The notes below the pieces were generated by a model, which was not told the origin of the DNA, did not search any database, and saw only the letters and a list, made by a program, of their open reading frames with translations. A stretch of DNA of 64,000 bases from assembly GCF_000010505.1 (NCBI RefSeq), contig NC_010729.1, positions 62,001 to 126,000 of the forward strand, in the 5' to 3' direction. The position numbers were made by a program, and so were the translations under genes. The stretch's first letter is position 1. The number at the start of each line of letters is the position of its first letter. This DNA comes from Porphyromonas gingivalis ATCC 33277 (lineage in GTDB: Bacteria; Bacteroidota; Bacteroidia; Bacteroidales; Porphyromonadaceae). This document shows positions 1 to 8,544 of this stretch, piece by piece.

Positions 1-91
1 CCATTTTGTCGCATCGAATGGACTTTATGGCAGATAAAACCTATTGGTATGCTAATTGCTTTATCTGTTGTAAGTTGTCATTAATAAAACT

Positions 92-1318
92 ATGCAAATG
101 GAAAATAGAAAAAGGATATGTTTTGTAATTATGGGCTTTGGAAAAAAACAAGACCCCTATACAAATAGAACAATAGATTTAGACGCGACATATAATAAGA
201 TAATTCAACCGTCAGCAGAAGCCTGTGATTACAAGTGCATCCGTGCAGATGAAATTTTGGATTCAGGTACGATTGATAGAAGTATGTATGCTTTGCTCTA
301 TAAAGCGGATTTAGTAATTGCGGATATTACGACAGACAACGCTAACGCCCTATATGAATTGGGTACTCGGCATGCTCTGAGACCTTTTTCGACCATTATA
401 ATAAAAGGAGGCGAGAGTAAAATTCCTTTTGACTTAGGACACACTCGAATTTTATCTTATGAGCATTTAGGCAATGAAATCTCTAAAAAAGAAGCTCAAA
501 GAAGTGTCAGAGAATTGAAGTCTATAATAAAAGCTGTAACAGAAAATCCTGTACCAGATAGCCCTCTATACACATACATCCCTAAAATAGAACAACCCAA
601 AATCTCTGATGAAGATTTAGAGGAAATAATAGGAGAACTTCGGGCTAAAGAGAATACGGTATATTCTCTTTCAGAACAAGCAAAAAGGTTTATGCATGAA
701 AAGCGTTTTGAAGAAGCCGCTCAGAAATGGCATAAACTCAGGCAAATGGTAGAAAATGATATTTTTTATATTCAACAAGAAGCTCTATGCACATATAAAA
801 GTGAAAAGCCCGGAAAAGTTCCAGCTTTGACAAATGCACTTCAAATAATGGCATCTATAAAGGAACAGACAGATACTGAAACGTTGGGCATTACTGGAGC
901 CATCAATAAAAGATTATGGTATGAAACAAAAGATGAGAGTTATTTAGATTACGCCATTGAGATGTACAGGAAGGGCTGGACTCTACATCAAGATTACTAT
1001 ACTGGAGAGAATTATGCCCTTTGCTTGGAACAAAAATCTATTCTCGAAAAAGATGAACGGCACAAAATACATAAACAAGTTGAAGCTGAAGAAATCAGAA
1101 AGCAAATTATAGATATAATCCTTCCTACTTTGGAGGAAGAAGAGCCCGAAGAACTCAAATGGAAGTATGCCACATTGGCGAACTGTTATTTTGCGCTTGG
1201 AGATGTAAAAAAAGAGCAGGAGTATGACCAAAAGTTCAAAGAGCAGAATCCTGAAGACTGGGAAATAGAAACATACCTTGAAAATAAGCAGAATAGTATT
1301 AACTGTAATAATAAATAA
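92..1318 (+). CDS. Deoxyribohydrolase-like domain plus TPR (TRAFs-binding/DUF4071-like) protein
   Basis: The 408-residue protein begins with a Rossmann-like domain (about residues 8-130) resembling nucleoside 2-deoxyribosyltransferases. It has an IMGFG strand, D78 and the stretch NANALYELG (83-91), whose E89 matches the family's catalytic glutamate. The rest is helical, TPR-like and charged (about 190-400), as in the TRAFs-binding/DUF4071 region of animal ASK kinases. That family assignment is from memory. No signal peptide or membrane helix is seen, so it should be cytoplasmic. A TIR-like gene starts 1 nt after the stop, implying co-translation. The AT-rich codon use contrasts with the transfer genes to the right. 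A role in nucleotide-based immunity is inferred. Confidence 0.75.
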   Translation: MQMENRKRICFVIMGFGKKQDPYTNRTIDLDATYNKIIQPSAEACDYKCIRADEILDSGTIDRSMYALLYKADLVIADITTDNANALYELGTRHALRPFSTIIIKGGESKIPFDLGHTRILSYEHLGNEISKKEAQRSVRELKSIIKAVTENPVPDSPLYTYIPKIEQPKISDEDLEEIIGELRAKENTVYSLSEQAKRFMHEKRFEEAAQKWHKLRQMVENDIFYIQQEALCTYKSEKPGKVPALTNALQIMASIKEQTDTETLGITGAINKRLWYETKDESYLDYAIEMYRKGWTLHQDYYTGENYALCLEQKSILEKDERHKIHKQVEAEEIRKQIIDIILPTLEEEEPEELKWKYATLANCYFALGDVKKEQEYDQKFKEQNPEDWEIETYLENKQNSINCNNK

Positions 1319-1319
1319 T

Positions 1320-1724
1320 ATGGCAAAAACTTATTCAGTATTTATCAGTCACTCATGGGATCATGTAGATGATTTGAAGAACCTCCGTAACCTTTTAGAA
1401 AAGAGAGGTTATTTTCATGTTGAATTTGAAGAGGCTTCACCTGAAGAACCTATCAACTCAGAAAATTCAGCATACATCAGACGTCGTTTGAAAGAGAAAA
1501 TCTCTAATTCTGACATTGTTTTAGGCATTGCTGGTATGTATGCCTCTTACAGCGACTGGATGAAATGGGAGTTGGACACTGCAATAGCGGAAGAAGTTCC
1601 AATAGTAGGAGTTATTCCTCGGGGGCAAGAGAGAATTTCAAAAGTTGTTACAGATCGCTCCGTAGAGGATGTTCATTGGAATACAGAAAGTATTGTTGAT
1701 GCCATTCGAAGAAGGGCTAAATAA
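1320..1724 (+). CDS. TIR-like (DUF1863/ThsB-type) domain protein
   Basis: This is a single-domain protein of 134 residues. It opens with a TIR strand (YSVFISHSWD, residues 5-14) and carries an SDIVLGI strand followed by the SDWMKWELDTA helix, where E84 occupies the position of the catalytic TIR glutamate. These features match the MTH538/DUF1863 TIR-like family that includes Thoeris ThsB. I chose the ATG at 1320 over the in-frame ATG at 1278 because the earlier start would overlap the upstream gene and adds 14 residues outside the domain. It sits 1 nt from the deoxyribohydrolase/TPR gene and ends just before a strong hairpin. Cyclic-nucleotide production or NAD+ cleavage is a family-based inference. 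Confidence 0.8.
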   Translation: MAKTYSVFISHSWDHVDDLKNLRNLLEKRGYFHVEFEEASPEEPINSENSAYIRRRLKEKISNSDIVLGIAGMYASYSDWMKWELDTAIAEEVPIVGVIPRGQERISKVVTDRSVEDVHWNTESIVDAIRRRAK

Positions 1725-1740
1725 TACTTCCTACTAAAGC

Positions 1741-1775
1741 ACGCCTCTTGCGACATTATGCTCCGCAAGAGGCGT
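1741..1775. terminator. Bidirectional terminator hairpin
   Basis: A perfect 12-bp inverted repeat (ACGCCTCTTGCG at 1741-1752, CGCAAGAGGCGT at 1764-1775) with an 11-nt loop lies between the convergent TIR-like gene and the leftward transfer operon. It probably ends both transcripts. Confidence 0.8.
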
Positions 1776-1784
1776 ATTTGATAA

Positions 1785-2300
1785 TCAGGGTATATAAAAC
1801 AGAGCGAACTCCACTTTTCGTCGTTTGACAAGACCTCTGAGGACTTTGCCCTTGTATCGGCAGAAAGAGACAAATTCGCGGTAGAAATTCCTGTTGCCCG
1901 ACTCTATCTTCCGCAGCAATCGGCTTTTGGGGTGTTTACCATATCCCAGCAACCTGCCCGTTCCAACGTTGTAGGACAGAACGGCAAGCAGCAGGGCATC
2001 CTTTCCGTAGTCCTTGAACATCATCAGACGCTTCATCAGGTCTACACGGAGCAGAGAGTCCGCCTGCCGTTCCGTCATTGCTGCCGTGAAGTGTTCACAG
2101 GGCAGAAGCCGATGTCCATAGCCTACATAGGGATAATCCTTCCAAGAATGTAAGCCCTCGAAGTGTTTGATGCAGACAACGGCACGCTCGAACGGCGGTA
2201 GTGAAAAGAGAGCCTTTCCGCCCTCCTGAGCGAAAAGGCGGAAGCAGGATAGGCAAACAAGGCAGAACGATAAAACGAGAAGTTTACTTCTTGTCCCCAT
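1785..2300 (-). CDS. Phage-type lysozyme of the transfer operon
   Basis: The 171-residue protein has an N-terminal hydrophobic signal (residues 5-24) followed by a GH24-like lysozyme fold. IKHFEGLH supplies the catalytic glutamate, followed by YPYVGYGHR and LSYNVGTGRLL. It should cut peptidoglycan in the periplasm to let the mating channel assemble. The start at 2300 was chosen because the signal sequence begins there and the ATG overlaps the end of traQ by 17 nt. It is the last gene of the leftward tra operon, the usual place for a lysozyme in CTnDOT-class elements. Confidence 0.85.
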   Translation of the reverse strand: MGTRSKLLVLSFCLVCLSCFRLFAQEGGKALFSLPPFERAVVCIKHFEGLHSWKDYPYVGYGHRLLPCEHFTAAMTERQADSLLRVDLMKRLMMFKDYGKDALLLAVLSYNVGTGRLLGYGKHPKSRLLRKIESGNRNFYREFVSFCRYKGKVLRGLVKRRKVEFALFYIP

Positions 2301-2745
2301 TCGTTTTCTCCTTTTCCTCGTCCTTTTGACTGTTGAACTCAAACGAGAGTTTTTCCGTCTGTCCGAAATTGTCCTCCACATACACATCTATCGTCTGCTG
2401 GTCAGAGGAAGCAGAGGTGTAGTATAGCCTGAACACCTCTTTTGTAAGAGGGTAACGGTCATTGGGTTTGAACACCGTGCCGTCGTTCATCTTCAGCCGT
2501 CCCTTTCCATCAGGTTGAAAGTATCTAATGGTATAGCGTGCGTCTTCAAACCGTCCCTGCCGTTTGAGCGTACAGCGTATCTCCGCCGTCTGTCCCTTGA
2601 CGATGTGCTTCTGCACCGGCATCGTCTCTACCGTGAAGGGGTACGCCTGCTGAATATCCAACTCGTGATTACAAGCAGATAGACAAACCCCGGCGAGGGC
2701 AAGCACTCCCATTACCCAAATCGTATTCAATATTTTCTTTTTCAT
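2284..2745 (-). CDS. traQ: Conjugal transfer lipoprotein TraQ (DUF3872)
   Basis: TraQ is a 153-residue protein with a lipoprotein signal: a hydrophobic stretch ending in the lipobox LSAC, with C25 as the likely lipidation site. The body reads as a beta-rich DUF3872 domain (YPFTVETMPVQKHIVKGQTAEI) with a lysine/glutamate-rich tail. It lies between traP and the lysozyme in the order known for Bacteroides conjugative transposons, and its 3' end overlaps the lysozyme start. Its precise role in the mating apparatus is unknown; a periplasmic or outer-membrane location follows from the lipobox. Confidence 0.85.
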   Translation of the reverse strand: MKKKILNTIWVMGVLALAGVCLSACNHELDIQQAYPFTVETMPVQKHIVKGQTAEIRCTLKRQGRFEDARYTIRYFQPDGKGRLKMNDGTVFKPNDRYPLTKEVFRLYYTSASSDQQTIDVYVEDNFGQTEKLSFEFNSQKDEEKEKTNGDKK

Positions 2746-2769
2746 TGTTCATTATCGTTTTGTTGTTCG

Positions 2770-3624
2770 TTATACATTGTTCCCTACATTCTTGGAAAGC
2801 AGAAACTCATTCAAATCCTTATGCTCGGCATACAGAAAGGAACGGTCGATGACCTTCTCCCCGAAACAGTCGTACAGCCTTTGAAAAGTCCTTCGTCCCG
2901 CCTCGTCATTGTCGAGGAAGCAGTCAATCCTCTCATAGCCGTGCAAGGCTCTTACTGCCTTCTCCACGTTGGAAACGGAATTAAGGACAAGCCAGTCCGA
3001 AGCGATGATACCGAGTTGCATAGCGGAGAGGTAATCCATAAAGCCCTCGAATACGGTACATACATCTGAGCCGTTACGCTTCAAGGAAATGTCCTTGGGC
3101 GGTATGCAACCCTTGAAAAAGCGGTTGCGAAGCTCCAATCCTCCGGCATCGTTACGAAAGCCGATGGCATAGAACCGTTTGCCATGCACACGGTATCGAA
3201 CCTCCTCGCAGTTAGGTATGGCAACGTGGGCATTGATACCCCGTTCTTTCAAGTAGCCCAGCAGTTTGGCGTCCTGCAATGGTCGCACCCAAATATCATT
3301 GAAGACTGGTTCTTTCTTTTCGCTTCTTTCCGGTTGTTCCAAAGCAGGTAGCGGACACGTTCCGCTCTTGGCGATGAAAGCCGCCCGCAGGAGAAAATCA
3401 CCGCTTCCGATAAACTCTCCCGCCAAGTCGAAAATGTCGCCGCCTTTGCCCGTCCCAAAATCGAACCAGACATTCTTGGCGGTATCGACCTTGAACGAGG
3501 GTGTCCGTTCCGTTCGGTAAGGGGCGGAATACCACAAGGCGTTTCCTTTCTGTTTGGTCGGATGAATCCCCATTGCGTTCAGGAAGTCCGCAATGGGAAT
3601 CTCTCTCATCTGTCGTGCATCCAT
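2770..3624 (-). CDS. traP: TraP-like DNA primase (CHC2/Toprim type)
   Basis: The protein has 284 residues. The N-terminus (IPIADFLNAMGI, then SAPYRTERTPSFKVD and WFDFGTGKGGDIFDL) resembles the DnaG zinc-binding/CHC2-type domain but without an obvious set of zinc cysteines. A Toprim-like region follows with the EGFMDYLSA acidic motif and FLDNDEAGR, a DxDxxG-like metal site. The start at 3624 was chosen because its ATG overlaps the TGA of traO, suggesting translational coupling. It may prime second-strand synthesis after transfer. The family place and operon order support TraP. Confidence 0.85.
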   Translation of the reverse strand: MDARQMREIPIADFLNAMGIHPTKQKGNALWYSAPYRTERTPSFKVDTAKNVWFDFGTGKGGDIFDLAGEFIGSGDFLLRAAFIAKSGTCPLPALEQPERSEKKEPVFNDIWVRPLQDAKLLGYLKERGINAHVAIPNCEEVRYRVHGKRFYAIGFRNDAGGLELRNRFFKGCIPPKDISLKRNGSDVCTVFEGFMDYLSAMQLGIIASDWLVLNSVSNVEKAVRALHGYERIDCFLDNDEAGRRTFQRLYDCFGEKVIDRSFLYAEHKDLNEFLLSKNVGNNV

Positions 3625-4208
3625 CAGTCCAGCATGATTTTCAGTCCGACACCGTACTGTGTATGAAAATGCTCCGTAGAGCCTCCCCACAGACAACGTT
3701 CCCTGCCGTAGAGCAACAGTACAAGGCGATCACTCAGATAGGTCTCCGCCTGTAGGGTGATTGCCCCACCGTAAATAAAACCGTCTTTATTACGTACTGT
3801 GGAGCCATCAAAGAGCAGTTTCTTTCGACCATTGACCGTCTCATAGCCCGCCAAGGCGGAAATACCTGCTGATAGGAAAAAGGTTTTACTCCCGTCTGAA
3901 AACACGCCAGAGAAGAAACCTCCCTCGCCCGTGAACTGCTCCACAGGAATACGGCTCTCCCGATTAGGGTGGTATCTGCGGAGATACTCCGCCCCAAGGA
4001 CCCATTGATGCCCGCCTTTGGTGTAGGTGGCAAGCGAAGCCCCGAACGTATAGCCCGTCTCATTCTTGGAAGAAGGAGAATAAAAACCGTCCGCCATGCC
4101 TGCGGTCAGGCGTATGCCTTTCATCTTGGGCAGACAACGCTGGGCGTGCGCCTGCCCTGCAAAGAGGGCAAGCGACACGACAAACAGAAAAAATGCGAGT
4201 TTTCTCAT
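3624..4208 (-). CDS. traO: Conjugal transfer protein TraO
   Basis: TraO has 194 residues with a clear signal peptide (hydrophobic core FFLFVVSLALFAG, cleavage near AHAQ). The mature part has alternating hydrophobic and aromatic beta strands (YTFGASLATYT, QWVLGAEYLRRY, LVLLLYGRERC) and ends with a strand-like KIMLD, compatible with an outer-membrane barrel. It lies between traN and traP; the traN stop and traO start are one base apart. The function is known only as part of the Bacteroidetes mating-pair system. Confidence 0.85.
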   Translation of the reverse strand: MRKLAFFLFVVSLALFAGQAHAQRCLPKMKGIRLTAGMADGFYSPSSKNETGYTFGASLATYTKGGHQWVLGAEYLRRYHPNRESRIPVEQFTGEGGFFSGVFSDGSKTFFLSAGISALAGYETVNGRKKLLFDGSTVRNKDGFIYGGAITLQAETYLSDRLVLLLYGRERCLWGGSTEHFHTQYGVGLKIMLD

Positions 4209-4209
4209 A

Positions 4210-5130
4210 TCACTTCACTTTGAGTTCGTTGATTTCCCTCGCACGCACAAGGTCTTCATTCTCCACGACAAAGGATTGGTGTCTTCCACCGTTCTTCTCG
4301 TGCATCTCCACAATGAGATGCTTGTCATCGGGGATGGTGAACTTTTGCAGGGTGAATACCGTGCGTTCGCTCTTCTGCCCCGCCACGCAGGTGATGTAGT
4401 TGTAGGCACGCAGCGGAAGCAGTACCTGCTCCTGCATGGCGGTCTGCTTGGCAACCTTCTTGTCCACGATTTTGAACGTGATGAAGTCGATGTCGAACGG
4501 CACGTTGGACTTGTTGCGCAGTTCCGTATGGAAGTACAGCAGTCCGTTGTGCGAATACAACCCTTTGAGCAGGTACTGAATACCGAAGGACTTGCTGCCG
4601 ATGTGCTTCACCGCCCGCCTGTCCTCCTTGTGAATGGATTTCATGATGAGCCTTACCAGCATCGGGCTTTCGCTTCCGAGTTCCTTGAGATAGACCTCCA
4701 TGGCGTTGTTCGGACGGTTTACGCTCTCCCCATCGTGGATGAAGTCCGCCATTTCCACATTGAGTAACAGCGGCTCGTTGGCATACTTGACATTAAAGGT
4801 GTAAAATGCACCGTCTTCGGTGATGACGCTCATGTTCGTCTCTTCGTGGAAGTCCTTGACCGTCGCCTTCACACGGATGACGTTTTCCGCCCCGTCCGCC
4901 TTCCCTGCAATGAGGTTGGGCGAACCCAGATCCACATAGCGCACGGCAGAGGGGAAGATGATGTGCACCGTCTTATCGTAGGTAATTTCCAAGCCGTGGG
5001 GTGGTATCATCCGCTCAAAGGCAATTTTGCGGGTCAGCCCCTGATAGAGGTCTCCGCTTGAAGTTGTTTCCTGTGCGTTGGCACAGACTGCGCCCAGCAT
5101 CAGGGCGATGGCTAAAACTGTTCTTTTCAT
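4210..5130 (-). CDS. traN: Conjugal transfer protein TraN (DUF4138, VirB9-like)
   Basis: TraN has 306 residues and a signal peptide (LAIALMLGAVCANAQ). The family is DUF4138, regarded as the VirB9-like periplasmic/outer-membrane component of the Bacteroidetes type IV mating channel. Visible motifs include the YDKTVHIIFPSAVRYVDLGS strand pair, typical of the N-terminal beta domain, and GIQYLLKGLYSHNGLLYFH in the C-terminal half. It follows traM by 38 nt and abuts traO. The VirB9 analogy is known from type IV secretion classification rather than from a motif seen here. Confidence 0.88.
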   Translation of the reverse strand: MKRTVLAIALMLGAVCANAQETTSSGDLYQGLTRKIAFERMIPPHGLEITYDKTVHIIFPSAVRYVDLGSPNLIAGKADGAENVIRVKATVKDFHEETNMSVITEDGAFYTFNVKYANEPLLLNVEMADFIHDGESVNRPNNAMEVYLKELGSESPMLVRLIMKSIHKEDRRAVKHIGSKSFGIQYLLKGLYSHNGLLYFHTELRNKSNVPFDIDFITFKIVDKKVAKQTAMQEQVLLPLRAYNYITCVAGQKSERTVFTLQKFTIPDDKHLIVEMHEKNGGRHQSFVVENEDLVRAREINELKVK

Positions 5131-5168
5131 TTTTACTTTGGATTAAAGTGGTGAATAATAACTGTGAA

Positions 5169-6536
5169 TTACTTGTTTTCAGATTGGTAGATCAATACCT
5201 TGTATCCTGCTTTGAGATGTACCTTGACGGAGCGCATTTTCTTTGAGAAATACTGCGAAGTGCCTTGTATCAGCCCCTTGCCCAAGTCGGCGGCAAGCTG
5301 AGCCCCCGCATCGGTGGAGATGTTCATACTACTGCCTGCGGAAGTACCCATTCCTGCGACAATCTCCTTGGCGGCACTGCGTTCCATCGAGCCGGGGATG
5401 AATATCCCTGCTTGTCCGTCCGTATCGTACACCGCCAATTCCACGGGGATGATGTTCCCGTGATATTCCAGCGAAGAGATGAGTACGTTCAGGCGTTCGC
5501 CCTGTATCTTCGCCACGCCGACCAACGAGGAGTTCCGAGGGATTTCCTTGCCGGATACCAGCATCGGTTCCAAGAGACGGAAACGTACCGTTTGCCCGTC
5601 CGTAACCGTCTGCCGGGTATGCACACAGGCGGAGATGGTATTCTTCTCCGTCAGCGGGGCTGTTCCGATGGCGGTATGGAACATATAGTTTCTCTCCTTG
5701 ACATATTCGGAGCGGAAAGTCGAGTCGCTCATCGGCTGTGCCAGAGCCGACACTATTTGACCGCTCACCTGCCTGACAGGAAACGCTATCGCCTTTCCAT
5801 TGCGACCGGAAGAGACCACTTTCCTTTCGGAAGCCGTCTCACTCCCCGAAGTCGAAGGAAGAGCAGCGGGAACGGATTGCCCCTTGCCTCCTGCAGGCAT
5901 ATACTTGGCTGCCAGCTGATAGGATTTTTCAAGCAGAGCCATCTGGTCGTTCACGGTTATAGCGGGCGACTGTTGTTCATTACTCATACGACTTTCCAAC
6001 TCCTTCAAACGGGTACGCATTTCCTCCTTTTCCGGATCTTCTCTCGGTATCTCATAGAAACTGCCGAGCGTGCGGTTGATGTCTTGATAAGCGGAAGCCG
6101 AAGCATGGAATCCCTCTTGCGGAGCAGTAGTGCGAGAGCCGAAGCCGTTGTCTCTTTCCGACAAATCCGTCTTTAATGCCAACTCTTCGGAACTCTGCTC
6201 CGGTTGTCCTCCTGTCATTTCCCCGAACATGGAACTGAGGCTTTGCATGGCACGACTTCGTTCCTGCTCCTTCTGTTCCATCATCTCCTTTTCATAGGCT
6301 TTCTTCTTGTCGCCGATGAGTTCCGAGGCTTGCGGATCCGGTACTTCCGTATTGAAGCCCTTTGACTGTTTCTCCTCCTCTTTCTCCGAAGGAGCGAAGA
6401 TGAGCCACATAGAGCCCGCAAAGAGCAGGAACATCAGGGGGTAAATGACAAACTTCTTTCGCCTTTGTCTCTCTTCCTCCGTCAGCTCAGGCGAGGTGCT
6501 CGCGTCGGAGGCTGTCTTTCTTTTGAATGGGTACAT
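5169..6536 (-). CDS. traM: Conjugal transfer protein TraM (VirB10-like)
   Basis: TraM has 455 residues. A short cytoplasmic tail of about 30 residues is followed by one membrane helix (FVIYPLMFLLFAGSMWLIF, about residues 29-47). Next come a long charged, coiled-coil-prone linker (to about residue 240) and a C-terminal beta domain with AIPFPV-type, VRFRLLEPM and GTAPLTEKNTI motifs. This layout matches VirB10-like proteins that span the periplasm. Its start overlaps the end of traL by 50 nt, so the operon is compact. Confidence 0.88.
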   Translation of the reverse strand: MYPFKRKTASDASTSPELTEEERQRRKKFVIYPLMFLLFAGSMWLIFAPSEKEEEKQSKGFNTEVPDPQASELIGDKKKAYEKEMMEQKEQERSRAMQSLSSMFGEMTGGQPEQSSEELALKTDLSERDNGFGSRTTAPQEGFHASASAYQDINRTLGSFYEIPREDPEKEEMRTRLKELESRMSNEQQSPAITVNDQMALLEKSYQLAAKYMPAGGKGQSVPAALPSTSGSETASERKVVSSGRNGKAIAFPVRQVSGQIVSALAQPMSDSTFRSEYVKERNYMFHTAIGTAPLTEKNTISACVHTRQTVTDGQTVRFRLLEPMLVSGKEIPRNSSLVGVAKIQGERLNVLISSLEYHGNIIPVELAVYDTDGQAGIFIPGSMERSAAKEIVAGMGTSAGSSMNISTDAGAQLAADLGKGLIQGTSQYFSKKMRSVKVHLKAGYKVLIYQSENK

Positions 6537-6819
6537 AATCGTAATACTTTAATAGGTTGATACTATCGTTGGAATAGATCCGCCTGACTTCAGGCGTTTC
6601 GATATGCTCGATAACCGGCATGTTTCCCTTATTCCCTCTTTCCTCAAAGAAGATATGGCATATCCCTTGAAAGAAGAGGTAATTGGAGAGAAGGGCGAAT
6701 ACCGCCAGCATCGTCAGGACGACATACAGCCTCAGATGAGCGGGGATGCGTCCGCACAGGCGGCGGAGTCTTGCCTCAGCTCCCTCCTGCATCATTCGGA
6801 ACAGACTTTTCTTTTTCAT
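6487..6819 (-). CDS. traL: Small membrane transfer protein TraL (DUF3989)
   Basis: This 110-residue protein has a basic N-terminus and a single central membrane helix (LYVVLTMLAVFALLSNYLFF, about residues 31-50), followed by a periplasmic acidic tail. The size, topology and position between traK and traM match the DUF3989/TraL family of Bacteroides elements. Its start overlaps the traK stop by 4 nt and its 3' end overlaps traM, which explains the long shared stretch in two frames. No enzymatic motif is visible. Confidence 0.8.
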   Translation of the reverse strand: MKKKSLFRMMQEGAEARLRRLCGRIPAHLRLYVVLTMLAVFALLSNYLFFQGICHIFFEERGNKGNMPVIEHIETPEVRRIYSNDSINLLKYYDYVPIQKKDSLRREHLA

Positions 6820-7439
6820 CGTTTACGGGTACTGATGTCTTTGTTCTCCACAATCTCGAATCCTTCGATATTGAAGCCATTCGGATTGTCATCGCTGCGG
6901 CTCGTATTGAGCAGGCGGCATACGGTCACGAGACTGCGCTCGGTCACGTTGGTCGCACGGATAATCATCTGTCGGGCATACGTCCGTACCGCATAGGGAT
7001 AGCTGTCGAAGTCACAGAGTACGCTGTCCACCTGCACGACCTGATTGATATTTCCTGCCACGATACGGTTGTAGTACCCTTTCTCGGAGAAATCCCGATA
7101 GTAATTGTAGGCACTCTTGTCCGCCAAGAGCAGCGCACGGGAGATATTCCCCTCAATGGCACTCTTATCGGGCGAAAGGGTGAAGAACAACTCGTGGAAG
7201 CGGCGCACATGCTCCTTGGCTTCTGCGGGTCTGTTCTGCGACAGATCCTGCGACAAGGCGAGCATCAGCGACTTACCGCCATCCAACACATAGATTTTCT
7301 GCCTTTGGGCTTCGGCAAAGGAGTAGGCACTCCATACCGAATACCCCGCAAGGAGAGCACACAGGCAGACGACGACCAAGGTAAAGAGGCGTATCTGCTT
7401 GAAACTTGTTTCGATATTCTTTAATGACTTAAATTCCAT
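6816..7439 (-). CDS. traK: Conjugal transfer protein TraK (VirB8-like)
   Basis: TraK has 207 residues: a 17-residue cytoplasmic tail, one membrane helix (LFTLVVVCLCALLAGYSVW, about 18-36) and a periplasmic domain of about 165 residues with FFTLSPDKSAIEGNI and YSVWSAY motifs typical of TraK. The single-helix plus NTF2-like periplasmic domain layout is that of VirB8 proteins, which nucleate channel assembly. It lies 19 nt downstream of traJ and overlaps traL by 4 nt. Confidence 0.88.
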   Translation of the reverse strand: MEFKSLKNIETSFKQIRLFTLVVVCLCALLAGYSVWSAYSFAEAQRQKIYVLDGGKSLMLALSQDLSQNRPAEAKEHVRRFHELFFTLSPDKSAIEGNISRALLLADKSAYNYYRDFSEKGYYNRIVAGNINQVVQVDSVLCDFDSYPYAVRTYARQMIIRATNVTERSLVTVCRLLNTSRSDDNPNGFNIEGFEIVENKDISTRKR

Positions 7440-7458
7440 AGCTTTTCATTCTTGTTTA

Positions 7459-8544
7459 TTATTCGGGAGCATTTCCGCTTCTCCTGCGGAAAAGCTGCCC
7501 TGCCACCTCCTTGGCTTTATGTCCCGCACTATGCAAGACCTGTTTTCCGTGTCCTCCGGCAAATCCACCAACGGCTCCGCCCACAGCACCTGCGATACCG
7601 GCGCCCTTTCCTGCCGCATAGTTCACGTTTTTACCGTAGTTACCCGCTCCTCCGGCTTGTATTACCCAGCCCGCAACCGTTGGAATGGTGAAGTAGCCGA
7701 TGATGCCGATAATCATGAAGACGAGGTACACACCGTTCGAAGCATCTATCGTATAGGTGGGATCATTCTGCAACTGCGTGATGTCGTGTTTGAGCATCAG
7801 TTCCTGAATCTTTGCCAGCATCGAACTGAACAAGTCCGCCACAGGCAACCACAGATAGATGGAGATATACCTCGTGAACCATTGCGTGAGGGTGCTTTGG
7901 AAACCGTCCCACACGGAGATGGCAAAGGCTATCGGTCCCAAAATGGAGAGGACAATCAGGAAGAATGTCCGAAGCGTGTCGATGAGCAGGGCGGCAGCGG
8001 CGAAAAGCAGTTCCAAGAACTCCCGCACCATATTGCGAAACCATTTCTTGAAATTGTACATACTGCGTTCCACATACATACCCGCCATCGTCGCCATATC
8101 CGAGGGAGAGATACCGAGTTCATCCAGTTTCTTGTCGAACTCTTCGTTACTCACCAGATAGGCTGTTTCGGGATTCCTCACCATCGCCTCGTATTCCAGC
8201 TTGTCCCGCAACTTGCGGTATTCGTCCATGCTGAAAGTCTGCTTTTCGAGCATCTTGTGCGTCCCCTGCACAACGGGGCTGAGCACGCCGTTGATAGTCT
8301 CCAGCACCATCGGAAAGAAGAGGATACAGAGACCGAGCGCAAAGGGACGGAGCAACGGATAGACGTCGATGGGTTCGGCACGGGCAAGCGTCTGCCACAC
8401 CCGAAGTGCCACATAAAAGAGCGCACCCAAGCCCGCAATGCCTTTGGCGACACCTATCATGTCACCACACATAGGCATCATCTCCGTGTAAAGCGAACGG
8501 AGGACTTGGTGCAGGTTGTCAAATTCCGCTCCCATGATTACCAA
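7459..8544 (-). CDS. traJ: Conjugal transfer polytopic membrane protein TraJ (VirB6-like)
   Basis: TraJ has 361 residues with several membrane helices (for example GLCILFFPMVLETI, FLELLFAAAALLIDTL, FFLIVLSILGPIAFAI, VFMIIGIIGYFTIPTVAGWVI) and a glycine/alanine-rich C-terminus (GAGIAGAVGGAVGGFAGGHG). It should sit in the inner membrane as the VirB6-like channel subunit. Its start overlaps the traI stop by 7 nt. A diverged copy of its C-terminal region survives as a fragment at 50538-50729, outside the element. Confidence 0.9.
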   Translation of the reverse strand: MVIMGAEFDNLHQVLRSLYTEMMPMCGDMIGVAKGIAGLGALFYVALRVWQTLARAEPIDVYPLLRPFALGLCILFFPMVLETINGVLSPVVQGTHKMLEKQTFSMDEYRKLRDKLEYEAMVRNPETAYLVSNEEFDKKLDELGISPSDMATMAGMYVERSMYNFKKWFRNMVREFLELLFAAAALLIDTLRTFFLIVLSILGPIAFAISVWDGFQSTLTQWFTRYISIYLWLPVADLFSSMLAKIQELMLKHDITQLQNDPTYTIDASNGVYLVFMIIGIIGYFTIPTVAGWVIQAGGAGNYGKNVNYAAGKGAGIAGAVGGAVGGFAGGHGKQVLHSAGHKAKEVAGQLFRRRSGNAPE

